Assembly: GCA_000380225.1 (NCBI GenBank)
Contig: KB904821.1
Span: 2,331,276-2,388,471, forward strand
Reading direction: 5' to 3'
DNA length: 57,196 nucleotides
Source: a filamentous cyanobacterium ESFC-1
GTDB taxonomy: Bacteria > Cyanobacteriota > Cyanobacteriia > Cyanobacteriales > Spirulinaceae
This document shows positions 9,637 to 19,152 of this stretch, in pieces. The notes under the pieces were generated by a model. It was given only the letters and a program-made list of their open reading frames with translations, had not been told where the DNA came from and searched no databases. Numbering within the stretch: the stretch's first letter is position 1; the number at the start of each line of letters is the position of its first letter. The position numbers and the translations under genes were made by a program.

Positions 9637-10067
9637 AGATTGCCAACGATAGCCAAGTTTATGCGGATACTTCTGTCTTCATTTACACCGTTGAAGCCAA
9701 TGCAACTTATTGGCAAATGCTGCAACCGCTTTGGCTGAAATTCCAAGCTGGAGAAATTGAGATTATTACTAGCGAACTGACTTTAATGGAAGTATTGGTA
9801 TATCCTCTCAGAAATAATGATGTCGCTTTAACAGAAGACTATGAGAATTTACTGCTATCTTCTGAGATTCAGCTAACACCCATTACTCAACCCATCCTCC
9901 GAGAAGCGGCTCGTCTGCGGGGTGGTACTAGCCTCAAAACCCCCGATGCGATTCATGTTGCAACCAGTATTTCGACGGACTGTGACTTATTTTTAACCAA
10001 TGATATTCGCATTAGAAATATTCCCGATTGTGCGGTGGTTAATTTAAGCGAAGTTCTCAATTCTTAA
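9624..10067 (+). CDS. PIN-domain toxin (VapC-like ribonuclease)
   Basis: PIN-domain toxins are metal-dependent endoribonucleases inhibited by the partner antitoxin. The 147-residue protein has the expected acidic active-site residues in order: Asp15 in VYADTSVFIY, Glu56 in SELTLMEVL, Asp108 in KTPDAIHVA and Asp127 in FLTND. All appear intact. The start is a GTG overlapping the end of the antitoxin gene, so translation is probably coupled. The pair lies between repeat-filled spacers in an accessory stretch. Chromosomal stabilisation or stress response is the usual assumption; the RNA target cannot be read from the sequence. Confidence 0.9.
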   Translation: MGQLEIANDSQVYADTSVFIYTVEANATYWQMLQPLWLKFQAGEIEIITSELTLMEVLVYPLRNNDVALTEDYENLLLSSEIQLTPITQPILREAARLRGGTSLKTPDAIHVATSISTDCDLFLTNDIRIRNIPDCAVVNLSEVLNS

Positions 10068-10314
10068 TCTAAAAAAGTAGTAAGGTAGTGGCACGATACA
10101 CCTTAAGCGGTGGGTTACGGCGGATTGCTAGATTGCCGTCATAGCCTAGGTTTTAGCCGCCTAACCCACCCTACTGACTGACATTAGGATAGCCCTCACC
10201 CCAAACCCCTCTCCCACGGGAGAGGGGCTTATTTTGATGTAGTTTTATCGGCAATTAAATGGAGGTAGAGCCTCGTTTTTGCGTCTCTTGGTAGGATCGA
10301 GGAACGAGATGCAA
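10068..10314. repeat. Intergenic repeat cluster
   Basis: This spacer holds three dispersed repeats. Around 10085-10180 a TAGTGGCACGATACACC-type unit contains the complementary pair GGTGGGTTACGGCGG / CCGCCTAACCCACC. At 10192-10230 is the CCCTCACCCCAAACCCCTCT element with hairpin CCCCTCTCCC/GGGAGAGGGG, repeated near 24230 and 32950. At about 10270-10305 is the GAGCCTCGTT ... GAACGAG element, also near 18697 and 29539. No gene is seen. Confidence 0.75.
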
Positions 10315-11688
10315 TTATTCCCGTAAAGTGCGGCGCAGGGTCATTACTTGTTGGGCTTGATGATTGTTAAATGCCCGAATTGCGGTGATTTCGACTTCGG
10401 CGCGAGTGCCAACTTCGAGATATTCTGGGTCGATGGGGAGTTTGCCGATATCGATGCGGAAAATATTGCCCTCGCGACTGATGAGTTCGGCGGGAATTGC
10501 GCCTTCGTAACGCAGTCGATTGCTGACGCGATAGGCGATGAGAAATTGGGTGGTGAGTTCGTCGGATTTGGCGGCAACGTCGAGAATTTCGAGGGTGAGG
10601 TTGTTCTGATTTCCTGATAAGCTGGAGGGCAACAAGCGCAGGGCTTCGTCTTTGACAAAGGCATCGGTGACAATATACTCGCTGTAACCTTCTTGCTGAC
10701 TCCATGAGCCATTGAGCCAGGCATTTTCTGAGAAATTTGCCTCGACGGTGTGATTTTCGGTTAGACGTACACTGACGGTTTCCTGGGCGAAGTCTTGAAT
10801 TGGGTTGTCGGCTTGCCAGGTGAGTTTGAAGTTGCCAGAGATGCGATCGCGAAACTCTCGATAATTATCGGCCACAATAGAACCAGGAGCCAGTAGGGTA
10901 GCTGCCCCGTTTTGCGATCGCCATCGATTCAGATATAAAGTAGGCGAGCCGTTTTGAGCTTCGAGCAGCGACAGGGTAGTGCGGGCATTATTCGGCGGCA
11001 AAGGTTCGGCCCGTTGAATCAACACCAAACGCCCCGGTTGACCTGCTTCCCCAGTATCACCCCGACGACCGGAACGACCATCACGGCCATCATCACAGTA
11101 AAAACGCTCGGTTTCGCATTTATATTCCGGCGTGTCCGGTTCGCCGCTACAGGTGGTGATTTCCCAACTCGGACGACGACAGCGACACCCTTCTCCGCCT
11201 TCTGCCCCCTGTCCGGGTTCGCCTCCTTCTCCTCCTGATGCGTCGAGAAAGAGGTTTTGCAGTTGCATGGGGTCGGTGTAGTAAACGGTTAAATTGCCGC
11301 CGTCGCCGCCATCACCGCCATCGCCCCCGTCGCCCCCATCGCCACCATCGGGGGCTTGTAAGTCATATTTAATATCGCGGGGTTGAGAACCGCAATCGGC
11401 GTGATAGCCTTCGTCTCCGTCTTCTCCGGTTGCGCCATCTTGACCGGAGAGATCGATTCGCATTGGGGAACCATCTAAAAAGACTTCGCGATCGCGCCCA
11501 TCTCGTCCGGTTTCCCCTTGGCTTCCGGTCGATCCCTGTCTCCCCGAACGGCCAAAGTCGCGACTGTAAGAACGGGCTTGGAGAAAGCATAACTCATCGG
11601 GAGAAACGGGGGACGCGATCGCGACTTCAGGAACAACAGTCACAATCCCCAACGCCAAACCGAAAGCACTCCAACCCGAAAGTCCCAT
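10315..11688 (-). CDS. Secreted collagen-like, glycine-rich protein
   Basis: The 457-residue protein has a signal peptide (about residues 1-25, ending EVAIASPVS). It then has Gly-X-Y stretches (GRSGRQGSTGSQGETGRDGR near 46-66), a run of Gly-Gly-Asp triplets near 111-131, and a cysteine-rich insert with about eight Cys (CRCRRPSWEITTC and following). A second collagen-like stretch (GRDGRSGRRGDTGEAGQPGR near 203-222) precedes a C-terminal globular region of about 230 residues rich in beta-strand-like sequence. No known enzyme motif is visible. A surface or extracellular-matrix role is inferred from the signal peptide and collagen-like repeats. Confidence 0.85.
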   Translation of the reverse strand: MGLSGWSAFGLALGIVTVVPEVAIASPVSPDELCFLQARSYSRDFGRSGRQGSTGSQGETGRDGRDREVFLDGSPMRIDLSGQDGATGEDGDEGYHADCGSQPRDIKYDLQAPDGGDGGDGGDGGDGGDGGNLTVYYTDPMQLQNLFLDASGGEGGEPGQGAEGGEGCRCRRPSWEITTCSGEPDTPEYKCETERFYCDDGRDGRSGRRGDTGEAGQPGRLVLIQRAEPLPPNNARTTLSLLEAQNGSPTLYLNRWRSQNGAATLLAPGSIVADNYREFRDRISGNFKLTWQADNPIQDFAQETVSVRLTENHTVEANFSENAWLNGSWSQQEGYSEYIVTDAFVKDEALRLLPSSLSGNQNNLTLEILDVAAKSDELTTQFLIAYRVSNRLRYEGAIPAELISREGNIFRIDIGKLPIDPEYLEVGTRAEVEITAIRAFNNHQAQQVMTLRRTLRE

Positions 11689-11964
11689 AAATCAACCCTG
11701 AATCCTAACAACTGTCTCGGTCTGACGGGCTAAAGGTGTGTTTGTTCCCTATCTGTTTCTTGCTTGTCTCAAGAGAGCAGCTAAAATGCTTGTGTTTCGG
11801 TGCGTTACGCTGCGCTAACTGCACCCTACCCGATCTACACTTTTAGCTGTGTCGCGCCAGTAGGCTGTGGCGAAAGGCTGTCTAAAAATTCAACTAGGTT
11901 ACTTCGGTCAGGTTCTTTCCAACTATCAATAAGTTCAGTTGCCGTATTTTTACTGTAATTACTA
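11689..11964. repeat. Intergenic region with one GACACAGCT repeat unit
   Basis: Between about 11779 and 11860 is an inverted copy of the repeat found as an array at 49258-49702: GCTAAAATGC, then TTCGGTGCGTTACGCTGCGC, and TTTAGCTGTGTCGCGCC. Beyond it, on the minus strand, a 37-codon open stretch (SNYSKNTATELIDSWKEPDR and following) may be a scrap of a small TA-type protein; I do not recognise it. Confidence 0.6.
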
Positions 11965-12252
11965 TCAGAACTGAGTTGCTGTTATTTCTTCAGCAAGGGC
12001 GATCGCTTCGGACTCCCCCAAATCCAGCTTAAAAGACCCCTGTAACTCATTCACAACTTTTCGATTACTGACTGTCACAACTTCTAACCAAGAAACCTCT
12101 GCAATCAAATTAGCAGCTGGATGTTCGCCACTTTGTAACTCCTCAAATACACCTTTTGGAATAATAACTTTGCCAAAAAGCTGCGGTAATAGATCGAGAT
12201 ATCCTACTTTAGTTAACTCACTAATAGGGGTAGTGTCAGAAACAACTATCAT
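11965..12252 (-). pseudogene. Truncated DUF3368 PIN-like toxin
   Basis: The 95-residue product starts MIVVSDTTPISELTKVGYLD and includes GKVIIPKGVFEEL and LDLGESEAIALAEE, the hallmarks of the N-terminal half of DUF3368 PIN-like proteins. Intact relatives as I recall them run to about 150-160 residues, with a C-terminal half carrying the remaining acidic residue (LLIDE or LLTDE). Here translation ends at TATQF followed by two stops, so that half is missing. It lies 12 bases downstream of its UPF0175 partner gene. Toxicity is probably lost, but the start and ribosome-binding context look normal. Confidence 0.78.
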
Positions 12253-12264
12253 TTCATAAGTTGG

Positions 12265-12537
12265 CTAATTCAACTTAAATTCAGCTTGTTCGACTTCCTG
12301 AGCCAAATCTTCTAAAGTTTGAGAATCATCGAAAATAGAAATTCCCCATTGTTTCATTATTTCGATAACTTGTAAACGGGAAACACCTAAAATTTTTCCT
12401 GCCCGACCGCTAGTAATTTCCCCAGCTTCCAACAAAGTCATAACATAAGCTTCCTTGGCTTTCTGTAAAGCTTTTTGCTGTACTTCAATGGGAAGCTTAA
12501 TATTTTCTAGTTGCTCATCTGAAATTTTAAAAGCCAT
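12265..12537 (-). CDS. UPF0175-family antitoxin-like protein
   Basis: From the ATG at 12537 the product is 90 residues (MAFKISDEQLENIKLPIEVQ). A helix-turn-helix-like core with AGEITSGRAGKILGVSRLQV and IEIMKQWGISIFD is the signature of UPF0175 proteins, which pair with DUF3368 PIN-like toxins. A TTG/ATG extension to 12561 (MLEVLTKI) is less likely. The downstream toxin gene is truncated, so this antitoxin may be an orphan that now acts only as a DNA-binding autorepressor (inference). Confidence 0.85.
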   Translation of the reverse strand: MAFKISDEQLENIKLPIEVQQKALQKAKEAYVMTLLEAGEITSGRAGKILGVSRLQVIEIMKQWGISIFDDSQTLEDLAQEVEQAEFKLN

Positions 12538-12595
12538 TATTTTTGTCAAAACCTCAAGCATTTTCAGAAGACAGGTTAGAAAAGCGACTTCAGCC

Positions 12596-13492
12596 TTACA
12601 ACTCCTCGATGTCCAAATCTCGCGATTTCGCTCTGGTGGGTTCTTCGGGGGTTTCCAGTTCCAGGGCTTGAGGTTCTTCGTCCTCGGTTTCGGGTTCCAT
12701 TTCCATTTCCAACTCCTCGGCTTTGGCTTCTTCGAGAGAAAGGGGGATTTTTTCGAGTTCTGGCAGTTGAATCGGTTGCGCGTTCTCGGTGGTTTGGGAT
12801 TCCAGTCTCGGTAAGGGTTCGGGTTTCTCCAGCCAGTAGCTTGCGACAGGGAGAGTATGTTCTAAATCTTCGAGGGGACGGGGGATGACCATAACCGCGC
12901 TGAGTTCCCCAATGCGTTCGGCAGCGTACATTCCCGCATCCACCGCGACGGCCACATTGGCCACAGTGCCGCGAATAATCGCCGTACACAAGCCATCGCC
13001 AATTTTCTCATAACCGGCTAACTGTACGTCCGCCGCTTTCAACATCGCGTCAGCCGCCCCGACAAGCGCCGGGAATCCCCTGGTTTCAACTAAACCGAGG
13101 GATTGGTTGCTGAGTTTGCTGTAGCCCCGTTGTTCCTGGGCAATTTGCGCCAGGTGAGAGCCTATGGGAAATACGGCTTCTAAGTTGGGCATGGGTCGAG
13201 CTAAGACCATTTTGGCGATTAATTGCCCAAATTGCTCGGCGGTTCTCGCTCCTTCTTCGACGGCGAGGCGCACATCGGCGGTTTTACCCCGCACAATGGC
13301 GGTACAGTGACCGCTACCGATTTTCTCGTAACCCACTAAGGTTACATCGGCGGATTTGAGCATCATGTCGGCGGTTCCGACGATCGCGGGAAAACTGGTC
13401 GTAGAAACTAAACCCAAGGCACTATCGCTGATAATACGACGTTGTGGTGTTGAGTTGTGATGGGTTGATAGTTGCGATCGCAGTTCCATCAT
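12596..13492 (-). CDS. ccmO: CcmO, tandem BMC-domain carboxysome shell protein
   Basis: CcmO is a beta-carboxysome shell protein made of two fused bacterial-microcompartment domains that form pseudohexameric trimers. The 298-residue product starts at the double ATG at 13492 (MMELRSQLS). BMC domain 1 spans about 22-105 (ALGLVSTTSFPAIVGTADMM, then KSADVTLVGYEKIGSGHCTA). Domain 2 spans about 125-208 (SLGLVETRGFPALVGAADAM, then LCTAIIRGTVANVAVAVDAG). A long acidic Glu-rich tail follows (about 225-298). In many beta-cyanobacteria ccmO lies away from ccmKLMN, as here. It is divergent from glutamate synthase; a MITE occupies the shared upstream region. Confidence 0.93.
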   Translation of the reverse strand: MMELRSQLSTHHNSTPQRRIISDSALGLVSTTSFPAIVGTADMMLKSADVTLVGYEKIGSGHCTAIVRGKTADVRLAVEEGARTAEQFGQLIAKMVLARPMPNLEAVFPIGSHLAQIAQEQRGYSKLSNQSLGLVETRGFPALVGAADAMLKAADVQLAGYEKIGDGLCTAIIRGTVANVAVAVDAGMYAAERIGELSAVMVIPRPLEDLEHTLPVASYWLEKPEPLPRLESQTTENAQPIQLPELEKIPLSLEEAKAEELEMEMEPETEDEEPQALELETPEEPTRAKSRDLDIEEL

Positions 13493-13606
13493 GAATTTAA
13501 ATCGGTTCTTAGTTGATAATCGGCGCTTCCCTATTACTAGGATAGGCGATTTTGCGGATTTTGTTATTTGTTGTTCGTCCTTCGTCCAAATAACCAATGA
13601 CCATTT

Positions 13607-13813
13607 GTGACAAGTTAAGGTTTTGGTTGAATTGTCAAGTTTCTCGTAGGGGCGGGGAAACCCGGTCCAATCCTCACCCATTTACCCCGTCAATTTTGTT
13701 GTTACCGTCGCCTCTAACTGCTGTATTCAAAGATAAGATTGGGCGAGGAAACCTGGCCCCTACAAGGGTTTTAGAGCATTCTTGACATTGTGGCTGTTGC
13801 CTTAACTTGTCAC
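13607..13813. mobile_element. 207-bp MITE with 14-bp perfect terminal inverted repeats
   Basis: The ends GTGACAAGTTAAGG (13607-13620) and CCTTAACTTGTCAC (13800-13813) are exact complements. The interior has no credible coding frame and includes the GTAGGGGCGGGGAAACC motif. A partial relative with the same left end occurs near 49129. It lies in the 541-base spacer between the divergent ccmO and glutamate synthase genes; nothing else gene-like is seen in that spacer. Confidence 0.75.
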
Positions 13814-13819
13814 GATTAA

Positions 13820-13847
13820 CCAATGACCAATGACCAATGACCAATGA
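13820..13847. repeat. STRR heptanucleotide repeat, four copies of CCAATGA
   Basis: Four exact tandem heptamers abut the right end of the MITE. The complement TCATTGG/TTGGTCA type is one of the short tandemly repeated repetitive sequences described in filamentous cyanobacteria. Confidence 0.85.
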
Positions 13848-14033
13848 CAAATTATTACGAAACATAACGAAAAAGGCGGCGATCTAGGGGATTGAATGCC
13901 GCGAGTCTAACAATTTCCTTAAGACCCGACCCCTCAACCCCAACCCCATTACACAATTAGATGGGATTAACTGAAGATTAAGCAAACTGCGATCGAGCCA
14001 GTGTCCTGTTGTTCTTTATTCACCGCATCAACC

Positions 14034-17000
14034 ATGAAGCGTCACGACCTACCGACTCAACAAGGACTCTACAATCCACAATTTGAGCATGATGCCTGTG
14101 GTGTTGGGTTTATCGTTCACCAAAAAGGTGAAAAATCCCATAGCATCGTTGAGCAAGCTTTAAAAATTCTTTGTAATATAGAGCATCGCGGCGCTTGCGG
14201 TGCTGAAACGAACACGGGCGACGGTGCAGGGATTTTAATGCAAGTTCCCCACAAGTTTTTGAGCAAAGTGACTGCCGAACTAGGCATTACTTTACCGAGT
14301 GCGGGTCAATATGGGGTAGGTAATATTTTTGCCTCTCCTGACCCCGAACGGAGATCGCACAGTCGGGCCATGTTCGAGCAAATTGCCGCCGAGGAAGGCC
14401 AAAAAGTTATCGGTTGGCGGGATATTCCAACAGATAATATTAGTTTAGGGGCAACGGCGCGAAAAAGCGAGCCGTTTATGGAACAGGTCTTTATTGCTCG
14501 TTCTGCCGACCTCCCAGACGAATTGGCCTTTGAGCGCAAACTGTATATCATTCGCAAACGCGCTCACCAAGCGATTCGAGCCACGGAGATGGATGCTTGG
14601 TGGTATCCGGCCAGTTTATCTTGCCGCACCCTGGTTTATAAAGGGATGCTGATGCCGCTACAGGTGGGGGATTATTACCCAGAGTTGCACGACCCGGATT
14701 TAGAAAGTGCTTTGGCGTTAGTACATTCCCGCTTCAGCACCAATACTTTTCCCAGTTGGGAGCGATCGCACCCCTACCGTTATATTGCCCACAACGGCGA
14801 AATTAACACCCTCAGAGGCAATATTAACTGGATGCACGCCCGTCAATCTTTATTTGAATCGGATTTGTTTGGGGATGACCTTGAAAAAATCAATCCGGTG
14901 ATTAATATTGACGGTAGCGACTCCACTATCTTTGATAATGCCTTTGAATTGATGATTTTGGCCGGGCGTTCTCTGCCTCACGCCATGATGATGATGATTC
15001 CTGAGCCTTGGACGGCTCACGAATCCATGAGCGAGGCGAAAAAGGCATTTTACAAATATCACTCCTGCCTGATGGAACCCTGGGATGGCCCGGCTTCGGT
15101 GGCCTTTACCGACGGGACGACTATTGGCGCAGTTTTGGATCGTAACGGTCTGCGGCCTTCTCGCTATTATGTCACCAAAGACGACCTCGTAATTATGGCA
15201 TCCGAAGCCGGAGTCCTCCCCATCAAACCGGAACGAATCTTGGTGAAAGGACGACTGCAACCGGGACGGATATTTGTGGTCAATATGGAAGAAGGGCGCA
15301 TTATTGCCGATGAGGAGGTCAAAGATAGCATTGTTCATGCTCATCCTTACGGAGAATGGCTCAAGCAACATCTGGTGAGTTTAGACCAGATTACCGATGC
15401 CCCCTCGTTGCAACCGTTACAAGATACCCAACCCCTGATTCAGCGTCAAACGGCTTTTGGCTATACTTTTGAGGAATTACGCATTCTGCTGTCTCCCATG
15501 GCGCAAAATGGCGTAGAGGCGATTGGGGCCATGGGGACAGATACCCCCCTCGCGGTGTTGTCCAATCGTTCAAAGCTGCTGTATGACTACTTCCAGCAAC
15601 TTTTCGCTCAGGTGACCAATCCCCCCATCGATTCGATTCGCGAGGCGATTATTACCTCCCCGGAAACGACGATTGGGGCAGAACGGAATTTGCTCAAACC
15701 GGAACCGGAAAGCTGTCATTTAATCCATCTGAAAACGCCGATTATCAGCAATCAAGAACTGGCGAAACTGAAGAATATCGATCGCGGTGATTTTAAATCG
15801 ATTACCCTGCCGATTTTGTTTAACCCCCAAGACGGGACAGCCGGGATAGAAGGGGCAATAGAAGGGATTTGTCATCAAGCAGATGAGGCGATCGCGTCGG
15901 GCAAGAGTATCATTATATTGAGCGATCGCGGCGTGAATAAAGATAATGCCCCGATTCCGGCATTACTCGCCGTTGCAGGCTTACACCACCACCTCATCCG
16001 CCAAGGAACGCGTACCCAAGTGGGCATCGTCCTCGAATCCGGCGAACCCCGCGAAGTCCATCATTACGCCGTTCTCATTGGCTATGGTTGCGGCGCAATT
16101 AATCCCTACCTCGCCTTTGAAACCCTAGGGCAAATGATTGCCGAAAACTTACTGGTAGATATTGATTACGCCACCGCTTGTAAAAACTATATCAAAGCCG
16201 TGACCAAAGGGGTGATTAAAATTGCCTCTAAGATTGGCATTTCTACCATTCAAAGCTATCGCGGCGCACAGATTTTCGAGGCCATTGGCTTGAGTCATTC
16301 GGTGATTGATAAATACTTCACCTGGACAGCTTCGCGCATTGAAGGGGCGGATATGGACGCGATCGCCCACGAAACCATATTACGTCATGCCCACGCCTTC
16401 CCCGATCGCGAAGTCAACGGCCACACCCTCGATGTCGGCGGTGACTATCAATGGCGCAAAGAAGGGGAAAAACACCTGTTCAGCCCCGAAACCATCCACG
16501 CCCTGCAACAAGCCGTCCGTAGCGGCGATTATGCAGCTTATAAGCGCTATTCCCAAGGCATCAACGACCAAAGCCAGCAACACTTTACCCTGCGGAGTTT
16601 ACTCAGCTTCAAACCCCGTCAACCGGTTCCGATTGAAGAAGTCGAACCCGTTGAAGCCATTGTGAAGCGGTTTAAAACCGGGGCCATGAGTTACGGTTCA
16701 ATTTCTAAAGAAGCTCACGAAAGCCTCGCGATCGCCATGAATCGTCTTGGAGGTAAGTCTAACACAGGGGAAGGCGGCGAAGACCCCGACCGCTACACCT
16801 GGACAAACGCACAAGGCGACTCCAAAAACAGCGCCATCAAACAAGTCGCCTCCGGGCGTTTTGGCGTAACCTCCCTGTATCTTTCCCAAGCCCAAGAAAT
16901 CCAAATCAAAATGGCCCAAGGGGCAAAACCCGGCGAAGGCGGACAACTCCCCGGACGCAAAGTTTATCCTTGGATTGCCAAAGTCCGTCACTCCACCCCC

Positions 17001-18623
17001 GGAGTCGGTTTGATTTCTCCCCCTCCTCATCACGACATCTACTCCATTGAAGACCTCGCCGAATTAATCCACGACCTCAAAAACGCCAATCGTAAAGCCC
17101 GCGTTAGCGTCAAACTGGTGTCGGAAGTCGGTGTTGGTACGATTGCGGCGGGTGTAGCCAAAGCCCACGCCGATGTCGTCCTCATTTCCGGCTTTGATGG
17201 CGGGACAGGGGCATCCCCGCAAACATCCATTAAACACGCCGGATTACCTTGGGAATTAGGACTCGCTGAAACCCATCAAACGTTAGTATTAAATAACTTG
17301 CGATCGCGCATTGCCGTTGAAACCGATGGGCAAATGAAAACCGGGCGCGATGTCATCATGGCCACCCTCCTCGGTGCAGAAGAATACGGCTTCTCCACCG
17401 CCCCCCTTGTCTCCCTCGGCTGCATTATGATGCGGGTTTGTCACAAAAACACCTGTCCCGTCGGCATAGCCACCCAAAACCCCGAACTGCGGCAGAAATT
17501 TATGGGCGACCCCCAACACGCCGTCAACTTCATGACCTTCATCGCCCAAGAAGTGCGCGAAATCATGGCCGAACTCGGTTTCCGCAGCATCAACGAAATG
17601 GTCGGACGCACCGATATCCTCGAAGCCACCAAAGCCGTAGACCACTGGAAAGCCAAAGGCATCGACCTTTCCCCCATCCTCTATCAACCCGAAGTCGGCC
17701 CCGAAGTCGGTCGCTATTGCCAAATCCCCCAAGACCACGGCCTCGAAAAATCCCTCGATATGATGGTCTTACTGGATTTATGCAAAGATGCCATTACCGA
17801 TGGCGAAAAAGTCCAAGCCACTCTCCCCATCTACAACATCAACCGGGTTGTCGGCACAATTCTGGGGAACGAAATCACCAAAAACCACCCGCAAGGCCTC
17901 CCCGAAGATACCGTACACCTGCGCTTCCAAGGCAGCGCGGGTCAAAGCTTTGGTGCATTCGTTCCCAAAGGTGTCACCCTCGAACTCGAAGGGGATGCCA
18001 ACGACTACCTCGGCAAAGGTCTAAGCGGCGGTAAGATAACCGTCTACCCCCCCACCGCCTCCACCTTCGTCCCCGAAGACAACATCATCATCGGTAACGT
18101 CGCCTTCTACGGCGCAACAGGCGGCGAAGCCTATATTTCCGGCATTGCTGGCGAACGGTTCTGCGTCCGCAACTCTGGCGTACATACCGTTGTTGAAGCC
18201 GTCGGCGACCATGCTTGCGAATACATGACCGGGGGTAAAGTGGTTGTTATCGGCCCCACCGGACGCAACTTTGCCGCCGGGATGAGTGGCGGTGTCGCCT
18301 ACATCCTCGACGAAGCCGGAGATTTTGCCACCCGTTGCAACACTGAGATGTCCGACATCGAAACCCTCGACGACGAAGACATCGCCACCATCTACCAGAT
18401 GATTGAAAAACACCACCAGTACACCCGCAGCCCCAAAGCCGCCCGCATCCTAGAATCTTGGGATTCCTACCTCCCTCAATTCGTCAAAGTGATGCCCCGC
18501 GACTACAAGCGCGTCCTCCAAGCTATCAAGCAAGCCCTGGAAGACGGCTTAAGCGGCGATGCTGCCCTCGATGCCGCCTTCGAGGCCAACGCCCGCGATG
18601 TCGCCCGCATTAGCGGCAGTTAA
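14034..18623 (+). CDS. gltB: Glutamate synthase large subunit, probably ferredoxin-dependent
   Basis: It converts 2-oxoglutarate plus glutamine to two glutamates in the GS-GOGAT cycle. The 1529-residue product starts at ATG 14034; a GTG eleven codons upstream is open but unneeded. Cys22 in EHDACGVGF would be the nucleophile after propeptide removal. Domains in order: class II glutamine amidotransferase (about 22-430), central domain, FMN-binding synthase domain with [20 protein letters not shown], 3Fe-4S ligands Cys1130, Cys1136 and Cys1141 in [15 protein letters not shown], and the C-terminal GXGXG beta-helix. No gltD small subunit lies alongside, which favours the ferredoxin-type enzyme (glsF). 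No NtcA box or glutamine riboswitch was recognised upstream. Confidence 0.95.
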   Translation: MKRHDLPTQQGLYNPQFEHDACGVGFIVHQKGEKSHSIVEQALKILCNIEHRGACGAETNTGDGAGILMQVPHKFLSKVTAELGITLPSAGQYGVGNIFASPDPERRSHSRAMFEQIAAEEGQKVIGWRDIPTDNISLGATARKSEPFMEQVFIARSADLPDELAFERKLYIIRKRAHQAIRATEMDAWWYPASLSCRTLVYKGMLMPLQVGDYYPELHDPDLESALALVHSRFSTNTFPSWERSHPYRYIAHNGEINTLRGNINWMHARQSLFESDLFGDDLEKINPVINIDGSDSTIFDNAFELMILAGRSLPHAMMMMIPEPWTAHESMSEAKKAFYKYHSCLMEPWDGPASVAFTDGTTIGAVLDRNGLRPSRYYVTKDDLVIMASEAGVLPIKPERILVKGRLQPGRIFVVNMEEGRIIADEEVKDSIVHAHPYGEWLKQHLVSLDQITDAPSLQPLQDTQPLIQRQTAFGYTFEELRILLSPMAQNGVEAIGAMGTDTPLAVLSNRSKLLYDYFQQLFAQVTNPPIDSIREAIITSPETTIGAERNLLKPEPESCHLIHLKTPIISNQELAKLKNIDRGDFKSITLPILFNPQDGTAGIEGAIEGICHQADEAIASGKSIIILSDRGVNKDNAPIPALLAVAGLHHHLIRQGTRTQVGIVLESGEPREVHHYAVLIGYGCGAINPYLAFETLGQMIAENLLVDIDYATACKNYIKAVTKGVIKIASKIGISTIQSYRGAQIFEAIGLSHSVIDKYFTWTASRIEGADMDAIAHETILRHAHAFPDREVNGHTLDVGGDYQWRKEGEKHLFSPETIHALQQAVRSGDYAAYKRYSQGINDQSQQHFTLRSLLSFKPRQPVPIEEVEPVEAIVKRFKTGAMSYGSISKEAHESLAIAMNRLGGKSNTGEGGEDPDRYTWTNAQGDSKNSAIKQVASGRFGVTSLYLSQAQEIQIKMAQGAKPGEGGQLPGRKVYPWIAKVRHSTPGVGLISPPPHHDIYSIEDLAELIHDLKNANRKARVSVKLVSEVGVGTIAAGVAKAHADVVLISGFDGGTGASPQTSIKHAGLPWELGLAETHQTLVLNNLRSRIAVETDGQMKTGRDVIMATLLGAEEYGFSTAPLVSLGCIMMRVCHKNTCPVGIATQNPELRQKFMGDPQHAVNFMTFIAQEVREIMAELGFRSINEMVGRTDILEATKAVDHWKAKGIDLSPILYQPEVGPEVGRYCQIPQDHGLEKSLDMMVLLDLCKDAITDGEKVQATLPIYNINRVVGTILGNEITKNHPQGLPEDTVHLRFQGSAGQSFGAFVPKGVTLELEGDANDYLGKGLSGGKITVYPPTASTFVPEDNIIIGNVAFYGATGGEAYISGIAGERFCVRNSGVHTVVEAVGDHACEYMTGGKVVVIGPTGRNFAAGMSGGVAYILDEAGDFATRCNTEMSDIETLDDEDIATIYQMIEKHHQYTRSPKAARILESWDSYLPQFVKVMPRDYKRVLQAIKQALEDGLSGDAALDAAFEANARDVARISGS

Positions 18624-18852
18624 TCCTAGATTGGGCGGGGAAACCCCGCCCCTACAGTCAGGGTGGGCATTGCCCGCCCTATTTTTTTGTACCTTTCACT
18701 CGTTCCTTGGTTCTACCAAGGGACGCAAAAAGCGAGGCTCTGCCTCGATTGGTGAGAAAATACCAACAGTCTAGAAACCCGGTTTCTGGGGTCAAATTTT
18801 AACTGAATCGGGTAAGCTTATAAGAAACCGGAGTTCTGAATCTTCATTCTTT
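18624..18852. repeat. Intergenic repeats downstream of glutamate synthase
   Basis: It contains GGGCGGGGAAACCCCGCCCC, a stable hairpin that could help end glutamate synthase transcription. It also contains a CTCGTTCCTTGGTTCTACCA ... GCGAGGCTCTGCCTCG element (18697-18753) shared with 10270 and 29539, and AGAAACCCGGTTTCTGG and AGAAACCGGAGTTCTG elements of the AGAACCCCGG family. Confidence 0.7.
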
Positions 18853-19077
18853 ATGATTCCTGAAAATCAAACCGAAGAATTTATCGAAAAGAAAGTAACT
18901 TATACCTTGGAAGTCAATGGTAAGTTATTTGTGATTGAGAAGGTGCCGGCGCTAATTTCTCTGACTACAGGCGAACAACTGTTTTCCCCTCAAACAGTAG
19001 AACGCATCCAACAAATTATTTTCAACGAAGAGCCACCAATGCGAGTGATTGAAACTCCTGTTTATAAATTTAGCTAA
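18853..19077 (+). CDS. YgiT-like antitoxin without zinc-finger cysteines
   Basis: This 74-residue protein has the core VTYTLEVNGKLFVIEKVPAL and then ISLTTGEQLFSPQTVERIQQ. It matches the pattern of YgiT/MqsA-type antitoxin domains (TVTLE...NVPALVCxxCGE...). The Cys-x-x-Cys positions are replaced by Ser/Leu/Thr, so zinc binding is not possible at that site. The usual upstream partner (a small DUF4258-type toxin) is absent: the preceding gene is glutamate synthase. It therefore looks like an orphan antitoxin. The family call rests on pattern recall. Confidence 0.7.
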   Translation: MIPENQTEEFIEKKVTYTLEVNGKLFVIEKVPALISLTTGEQLFSPQTVERIQQIIFNEEPPMRVIETPVYKFS

Positions 19078-19152
19078 ACGACTTATCAATTAAGTTGTGA
19101 ATAAGTCTATGAATTTGACAGAAACAAGCTAAAATTTCCCTATTTTTCAAGA

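Noticed and set aside
12455-12989. Long frames opposite or out of frame with the ccmO tail (12455-12814 plus, 12576-12989 minus)
   Set aside because: They are shadows of the Glu-rich C-terminus of CcmO and have biased, unstructured composition.
13861-14033. NtcA box or glutamine riboswitch upstream of glutamate synthase
   Set aside because: No GTA-N8-TAC site at promoter distance and no glnA-type RNA core could be found by eye.
16698-18416. Several antisense frames over 100 codons inside glutamate synthase
   Set aside because: The sense strand encodes a complete conserved enzyme, and the antisense frames arise from its codon bias.
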